Below are positions 59,954-64,000 of a DNA stretch of 64,000 nt, piece after piece. Numbering within the stretch: position 1 is the stretch's first letter; the number at the start of each line of letters is the position of its first letter. Source of the stretch: Hyphomonadaceae bacterium UBA5336 (GTDB lineage: Bacteria > Pseudomonadota > Alphaproteobacteria > Caulobacterales > Hyphomonadaceae); assembly GCA_002408125.1 (NCBI GenBank), contig DHQO01000005.1, forward strand, positions 1 to 64,000. The letters are read 5' to 3'. The notes beneath the pieces are model-generated. The model was not told the DNA's origin. It was given only the letters and a program-made list of their open reading frames with translations, and ran no database searches. The position numbers and the translations under genes were made by a program.

Positions 59954-61278
59954 GCAAGGCGGTCGAGGTCAATTTCGACGGCCTGATCGGGGCGACGCAT
60001 AATTATGGCGGCCTGTCGGATGGCAATCTCGCCAGCGCGAAGAATGCCGGCGATGTCTCCAATCCGCGCGAGGCGGCGCTGCAGGGCCTTGAGAAGATGC
60101 GCATGATGGTGCGCGCGGGGCTGACCCAGGGCGTGCTGCCGCCCCAGCCGCGGCCCTGGCTGCCCTTCCTCTCCGATCTCGGCTACGGCACGGATATCCC
60201 GACTGCAGTGGAGACAGCCGCGAGGCTCTGCCCGCAGCACCTGAAGACCGCCTATTCGGCCAGCTGCATGTGGGCGGCCAATGCGGCCACAGTCTCGCCC
60301 TCGGCCGACACCCAGACCGAGATGGTCCACCTGACGCTGGCGAACCTGCACACCATGCTGCACCGGAGCCTGGAATGGGAAACGCTGGACCGGTCGCTGC
60401 TCGATATCTTTCCCGCCACCTCGGACCTCTACATCCAGGTCGACCCGGCGCTACACCCCCATGCCGATTTTTCCGATGAAGGCGCGGCGAACCATACCCG
60501 GCTTTGCGGGGATTTCGGCGAGCAGGGCGTGGAGCTGTTCGTCTATGGCCGCAGGGCAGGGGAAAGCATGGTGGGCTTCCCTGCGCGCCAGACGCTGGAG
60601 GCCTGCGAAGCCATCGCGCGCCGGCACTATCTGCGTCCCGAACGCACCGTCTTTGCTCGCCAGGCGCGGCGCGCCATCGAGGCGGGCGCCTTCCATAATG
60701 ACGTGGTCTGCGTCGGCACGCTCGACACGCTGTTCTTCCACGAGTTCGCGTTTGAGGACACCGATGGCACGCTGGAGGCGCTGCGGCGCGCGGGGGATGG
60801 CCTCTTCGAGCTGAAACCCGTCATGGTGCCCGAGGCGGAAGTGCCGCTTGCGGACGCGATCTCTTCCTATCTCTTCAACTCCCAGCTGCTCAAACTGCCG
60901 GGCGAGGACCGCCTCGTCCTCGTCGCGCCGACCGAGACCCGCGATACGCCTTCCACAGCCCGCTATTGTGAGCAGCTGGTCGCCGGCAACGGCCCGATCG
61001 GACGGGTGCACTATGTCGATGTGCGCCAGTCCATGAGGAATGGCGGCGGGCCAGCCTGCCTGCGGCTGCGCGTGGTGCTGACCGAGGAGGAACTGGCCTC
61101 GGTGCATGCCGGCGTGATCCTGGATGAGGGGAAGATCGACGCCCTGCAGGATGTGGTGCGCGCAACCTATCGCGACCGGCTTGCGCCGTCTGACCTCGCA
61201 GATCCATCATTCGCCGCTGAAGCGCTGACCGCATATGAGGCCATCGTGGCGGCGCTGGAGCTGCCGAGCCTCATCTGA
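59950..61278 (+). CDS. astB: N-succinylarginine dihydrolase
   Basis: A 442-residue AstB of the guanidino-group modifying superfamily, releasing two ammonia and CO2 from succinylarginine. EVNFDGLIGATHNYGGLSDG at the N-terminus, MWAANAATVSPSADT, HPHADFSDEGAANHTRL, GAFHNDVVCVGTLDTLFFHE, FNSQLL and RNGGGPACLRLRV near the end carry the expected His, Glu and Cys catalytic pieces. ATG 59950 overlaps the astD stop; the longer frame to 59881 lies inside astD. Confidence 0.97.
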   Translation: MSKAVEVNFDGLIGATHNYGGLSDGNLASAKNAGDVSNPREAALQGLEKMRMMVRAGLTQGVLPPQPRPWLPFLSDLGYGTDIPTAVETAARLCPQHLKTAYSASCMWAANAATVSPSADTQTEMVHLTLANLHTMLHRSLEWETLDRSLLDIFPATSDLYIQVDPALHPHADFSDEGAANHTRLCGDFGEQGVELFVYGRRAGESMVGFPARQTLEACEAIARRHYLRPERTVFARQARRAIEAGAFHNDVVCVGTLDTLFFHEFAFEDTDGTLEALRRAGDGLFELKPVMVPEAEVPLADAISSYLFNSQLLKLPGEDRLVLVAPTETRDTPSTARYCEQLVAGNGPIGRVHYVDVRQSMRNGGGPACLRLRVVLTEEELASVHAGVILDEGKIDALQDVVRATYRDRLAPSDLADPSFAAEALTAYEAIVAALELPSLI

Positions 61279-61288
61279 GGAGTTCGAA

Positions 61289-61936
61289 ATGGACATCACG
61301 CTCTATACCTATTGGCGTTCCTCGGCGGCCTATCGCGTGCGCATCGCACTGGCGCTGAAGGGGCAGGCCTATGACAGCGTGCCGGTGAGCCTCGCGCCCG
61401 ATGTGCTGGCCCACCGCCAGCCGGACTATCAGGCCATCAACCCGCAGATGCGTGTGCCAAGCCTGAAAACGGGCAGGGACATTTTCGTCCAGTCCATGGC
61501 GATCCTGGAATGGATCGAGGAAACCTTCCCCGAGCCGGCATTGCTGCCATCCGACCTCGCAGAGCGCGCGCGCTGCCGCGCCTTCGCGCAGATCATTGTC
61601 AGCGACATTCACCCGATCCAGAACTCGTCCATTCTCGGCATCCTGCGAAACGAGATCGGCGCGAGCGGGGAACAGGTACGCAGCTGGATCCACGGCGCCA
61701 TGGCGCACGGCTTCGCGGCGCTGGAGACCATGGCCGCGTTGCAACCGACCTCGACATTCCTGTTCGGGGAGACGCCGGGCTTCGCTGAAATCTGCCTCGT
61801 GCCGCAGATTTACAATGCCCGCCGGTTCGATGTGGATCTCGATCCCTATCCGCGGCTCGTGGCCCTCGATAAGGCCGCCTGCGCGCTGCCGGCCTTCGAG
61901 GCCGCCCACCCGGACAACCAGCCCGACGCGCCCTGA
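61289..61936 (+). CDS. maiA: Maleylacetoacetate/maleylpyruvate isomerase (zeta-class GST)
   Basis: A 215-residue zeta-class glutathione S-transferase. The glutathione-site motif YTYWRSSAAYRVRIALALKG (residues 6-25, with SSxxxRVRIAL) and NPQMRVPSLKTGRDIFVQSMAILEWIEE are diagnostic; the C-terminal helical domain includes the DIHPIQN stretch. It converts maleyl- to fumaryl-keto acids with glutathione as cofactor, in tyrosine or gentisate breakdown. It follows astB by 10 bases with TGAGGAG before the ATG, so is the last gene of that operon. It is the only such isomerase here and might serve the bicupin pathway 40 kb away. Confidence 0.9.
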   Translation: MDITLYTYWRSSAAYRVRIALALKGQAYDSVPVSLAPDVLAHRQPDYQAINPQMRVPSLKTGRDIFVQSMAILEWIEETFPEPALLPSDLAERARCRAFAQIIVSDIHPIQNSSILGILRNEIGASGEQVRSWIHGAMAHGFAALETMAALQPTSTFLFGETPGFAEICLVPQIYNARRFDVDLDPYPRLVALDKAACALPAFEAAHPDNQPDAP

Positions 61937-61951
61937 TGCCTGTGTGAGGCC

Positions 61952-62665
61952 CTAGCGGCCCGTGCCGGGCACCTCGGCGCAGTACTCGCCATACATGCCG
62001 CCCTGGTCGATGCAGAAGAATTCCCACGCGCCGGGCTCGGCCGGCTTGTCGTTCCTGTTGTCGCCGACATAGGCGATGATTTCGACATCGGGATAACCCT
62101 GCGCGGCGAGCATGGCCGGCACGAGGGCATAGCGGCCATCCTTGACGCTCGGCCCGGCTGGCCGGGCACGCGTGAGGAGGACCTGGAAATCCTCCGAGCG
62201 TTTCAGGCCCAGGCTGAAGAGATTGTTCTCGGTGGCGAGCTGTTCGGAATCAGCGCGGTTGGTGACGAAGGCGATATGCCCGCCGGCGGCGTTGACGTGG
62301 CGAACGAACTCTGCGGCGCCGGGCACCAGCGTCGCGGCAGCTTCCTGCGTCCAGGCATGCCAGGAGTCCGGCGTGAAGCTTTCCCCCGTGAGATCGCGCG
62401 AAATCTGGTAGGCGATATTGTTCATCACCGTCTCGTCGAGATCGAGCACGACTGCCCAGCTGCCATCGGGTAAATCGCCTTCCACACTGTCGATCCAGGC
62501 CGTGGCTTCGCTGTAGACCTCTTCGGCTTCGGCGGCCCAGTCCGGCGAGTAGGCGACCCAGGCCGTGCTCGGCTTGAGTTCTCCGGCCGGCTCGGCAGGC
62601 ACGCTTGCACAGGCGGCCAGCGACAGCCCCAGGAGCGCGGCAAGTGCAAGACGCGATAATTTCAT
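61952..62665 (-). CDS. HAD-type acid phosphatase / 5'-nucleotidase lipoprotein
   Basis: A 237-residue lipoprotein with lipobox SLAACA near residue 18. The HAD motif I WAVVLDLDETVMNN is at about 69-82, FVTNR is motif II, and YVGDNRNDKP is motif IV, as in the class B/e(P4) acid phosphatase family. Such enzymes remove phosphate from nucleotides or small esters at the cell surface so that the products can be taken up. It is convergent with maiA, 15 bases apart. Substrate is not defined. Confidence 0.9.
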   Translation of the reverse strand: MKLSRLALAALLGLSLAACASVPAEPAGELKPSTAWVAYSPDWAAEAEEVYSEATAWIDSVEGDLPDGSWAVVLDLDETVMNNIAYQISRDLTGESFTPDSWHAWTQEAAATLVPGAAEFVRHVNAAGGHIAFVTNRADSEQLATENNLFSLGLKRSEDFQVLLTRARPAGPSVKDGRYALVPAMLAAQGYPDVEIIAYVGDNRNDKPAEPGAWEFFCIDQGGMYGEYCAEVPGTGR

Positions 62666-62690
62666 GTCAGTTCCCCCCAAGAGGCCGAAA

Positions 62691-63134
62691 TCAGTTGGCC
62701 ATTCCGCCCTTCAGCACATAGCCGCCCGCGCCGAGATCGAACATCTCCGCGATATCGGGATGGCTCACCGGCGTGTCGCTGTCATCAGGCAGCAGGTTCT
62801 GTTCGCTGACATAGGCGACATAGTGGGTACGCTCATTCTCGGCGAAGAGATGGTAGTAGGGCTGGTCCTTGTCCGGGCGCACTTCCTCCGGGATCGACTC
62901 ATACCATTCGTCGGTATTGGCGAATTCCGGATCGACATCGAAGATCACGCCGCGGAAAGGAAACACCCGGTGCTTGACGACCTGGCCGATCTGATATTTC
63001 GCCTGCCGCGAACGGGCCAGGAAATTCGGCTTGTCGTTGGCATAGGACAGGGTGCTGGCCGGTGTCTCCTCGACACTCTCACCAGACCGAAGCTTGCGCG
63101 CGAGGCGCTGAAGGAACCGGGATGGGCTACTCAT
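62691..63134 (-). CDS. hspQ: Heat shock protein HspQ (YccV-like)
   Basis: A 147-residue protein whose YccV/HspQ domain (about 46-140) has KYQIGQVVKHRVFPFRGVIF, DVDPEF, DQPYYHLFAEN and YVAYVSEQNLLPD. HspQ binds hemimethylated DNA and promotes Lon-dependent proteolysis in enterobacteria. The N-terminal 45 residues are an extension. The ATG at 63134 is taken since upstream frame residues have no family match. It is divergent from ppx/gppA with a 52-base gap. Confidence 0.9.
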   Translation of the reverse strand: MSSPSRFLQRLARKLRSGESVEETPASTLSYANDKPNFLARSRQAKYQIGQVVKHRVFPFRGVIFDVDPEFANTDEWYESIPEEVRPDKDQPYYHLFAENERTHYVAYVSEQNLLPDDSDTPVSHPDIAEMFDLGAGGYVLKGGMAN

Positions 63135-63186
63135 CGTGTCCCTATGTGCTACACCTTTGTTCAACGGACAAGATTTAGGCCACACC

Positions 63187-64000
63187 ATGGCGAGCGAAAA
63201 AGCTGGCCAGGGGCGCAAGCGCGCGAAACCTGGCGGGCGTAACGGGACAGGACCGCTCTATGCGGCCGTGGACCTTGGAACAAACAATTGTCGGCTGCTG
63301 ATCGCAAAGCCGATGGGACATGGCTTTCGCATCGTCGACAGCCACAGCCAGATTGCGCGCCTCGGCGAGGGGCTGGCCCATACCGGCCGCCTCTCTGATG
63401 CGGCGATCGAACGCGCCATGGATGCGCTCTCGAAGATCCGCCACAAGCTGCGCGCGCGGAAGGTCGCCCATGTGCGCTGTATCGCGACAGAGGCCTGCCG
63501 GCAGGCCGAGAACGGACCGGATTTCATCGCCCGCGTGCGCGACGAACTGGGCCTGACCTTCAAGATCATCGGCCCGGGCGAGGAAGCGCGCCTGGCCATG
63601 GTGGGCTGTCACAACCTGTTCAACGAGACCGGCGAGCATGCTCTCGTGCTCGATATCGGCGGCGGTTCGACCGAGCTGTCGCTGGTGGATGCGGCCAAGG
63701 CGCGCCGGGCAGGGGGCGTGAAGAACCTCGTCAATGCCGATGTCATCAAGTGCTGGGGCTCGCTGCCGCTCGGTGTCGTCACCCTGGCCGAGGCCTTTGC
63801 CTGTCAGGACGAACTGGAAAGCTTCGAGGCGATGCGCACCCATGCCCGCGAAGTGATCTCGAACTGGAAGCATGCCGAGGACGTCAAGGCCGCCATGGCC
63901 GGCGAGAAAGCCCATATCATCGGTACGTCCGGTACGGTGACCTGCCTGGCGGGCGTCCATCTCGGGCTCGACCGCTATCGCCGCGATGTTGTTGACGGGG
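63187..64000 (+). CDS. Ppx/GppA phosphatase (partial, runs off the window)
   Basis: An open frame from ATG 63187 to the window end (at least 271 residues, no stop). It encodes the actin-fold exopolyphosphatase/pppGpp phosphatase family: the phosphate-1 motif YAAVDLGTNNCRLLIAK (about 25-41), GEEARLAMVG, and the phosphate-2 motif VLDIGGGSTELSLV (about 155-168), then GTSGTVTCLAG. It cleaves polyphosphate ends or pppGpp, affecting the stringent response. The basic N-terminus (GRKRAKPGGRNG) is an extension seen in alphaproteobacterial versions. Confidence 0.93.
   Translation, partial: MASEKAGQGRKRAKPGGRNGTGPLYAAVDLGTNNCRLLIAKPMGHGFRIVDSHSQIARLGEGLAHTGRLSDAAIERAMDALSKIRHKLRARKVAHVRCIATEACRQAENGPDFIARVRDELGLTFKIIGPGEEARLAMVGCHNLFNETGEHALVLDIGGGSTELSLVDAAKARRAGGVKNLVNADVIKCWGSLPLGVVTLAEAFACQDELESFEAMRTHAREVISNWKHAEDVKAAMAGEKAHIIGTSGTVTCLAGVHLGLDRYRRDVVDG

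Overview
The window looks like a chromosomal segment of an alphaproteobacterium, most likely of the Caulobacterales/Hyphomonadaceae type. I infer this from the lexA box of the GTTC-N7-GTTC class, the gene neighbourhoods gltA-gltX-comEC-lexA-trpC-trpD and yfgM-like-bamB-der, and the lack of enterobacterial or pseudomonad gene orders. I have no 16S or database evidence, so the genus is open. From about 26.93 kb to the right end the DNA is visibly richer in G+C, with genes tightly packed. From about 0.9 to 26.9 kb it is less GC-rich, with long gaps and frequent strand switches, as in an acquired or accessory region.

Region 1 (1-0.9 kb): a GNAT acetyltransferase, a doubtful small ORF, and a complete tRNA-Trp followed by a perfect 15-bp hairpin. 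The usual alphaproteobacterial follow-on of tRNA-Trp (secE-nusG) is absent. Region 2 (0.9-26.9 kb): a decayed C-terminal piece of a 3-hydroxyisobutyrate dehydrogenase gene, then a catabolic block. It holds HpaI-type aldolase, SnoaL-like protein, LysR, ornithine-cyclodeaminase-like protein, acyl-CoA ligase, MaoC hydratase, Rieske ferredoxin, ohr-ohrR, a TonB-dependent receptor, a FAH-family enzyme, two related FAD flavoproteins, an MFS carrier and TetR. These are followed by a bicupin dioxygenase, the beta and alpha subunits of a salicylate-5-hydroxylase (NagGH)-like Rieske oxygenase, its ferredoxin reductase, a GabD-type aldehyde dehydrogenase and an HpaH-type hydratase. Two 105-bp direct repeats flank the first 6 kb of the block. 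No integrase, transposase or att repeat was found.

The catabolic genes fit together. The oxygenase, ferredoxin and reductase hydroxylate an aromatic acid, and the bicupin opens the ring. The FAH-family enzyme, flavoproteins, HpaH-like hydratase, HpaI-like aldolase and succinate-semialdehyde dehydrogenase could then carry a seven-carbon diacid to pyruvate plus succinate. HpaH, HpaI and GabD normally belong to the homoprotocatechuate meta pathway, but no extradiol dioxygenase is present. The bicupin also carries its His-rich metal motif in the C-terminal cupin instead of the usual N-terminal one. This combination is the best candidate for something undescribed.

Region 3 (26.9-64 kb) is core metabolism. 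It contains thiolase and acyl-CoA dehydrogenase; an acetate locus (acs, porin, CrbR/CrbS-like two-component pair, sodium:solute symporter with its DUF4212 partner); a NodT-type efflux lipoprotein; NnrU; panB; yfgM-like-bamB-der; gltA; gltX; comEC; lexA; trpC-trpD; a DUF481 outer-membrane protein; an arginine succinyltransferase operon (M20 hydrolase-astA-astD-astB-zeta GST); an acid phosphatase lipoprotein; hspQ; and the start of a ppx/gppA gene cut by the window end.
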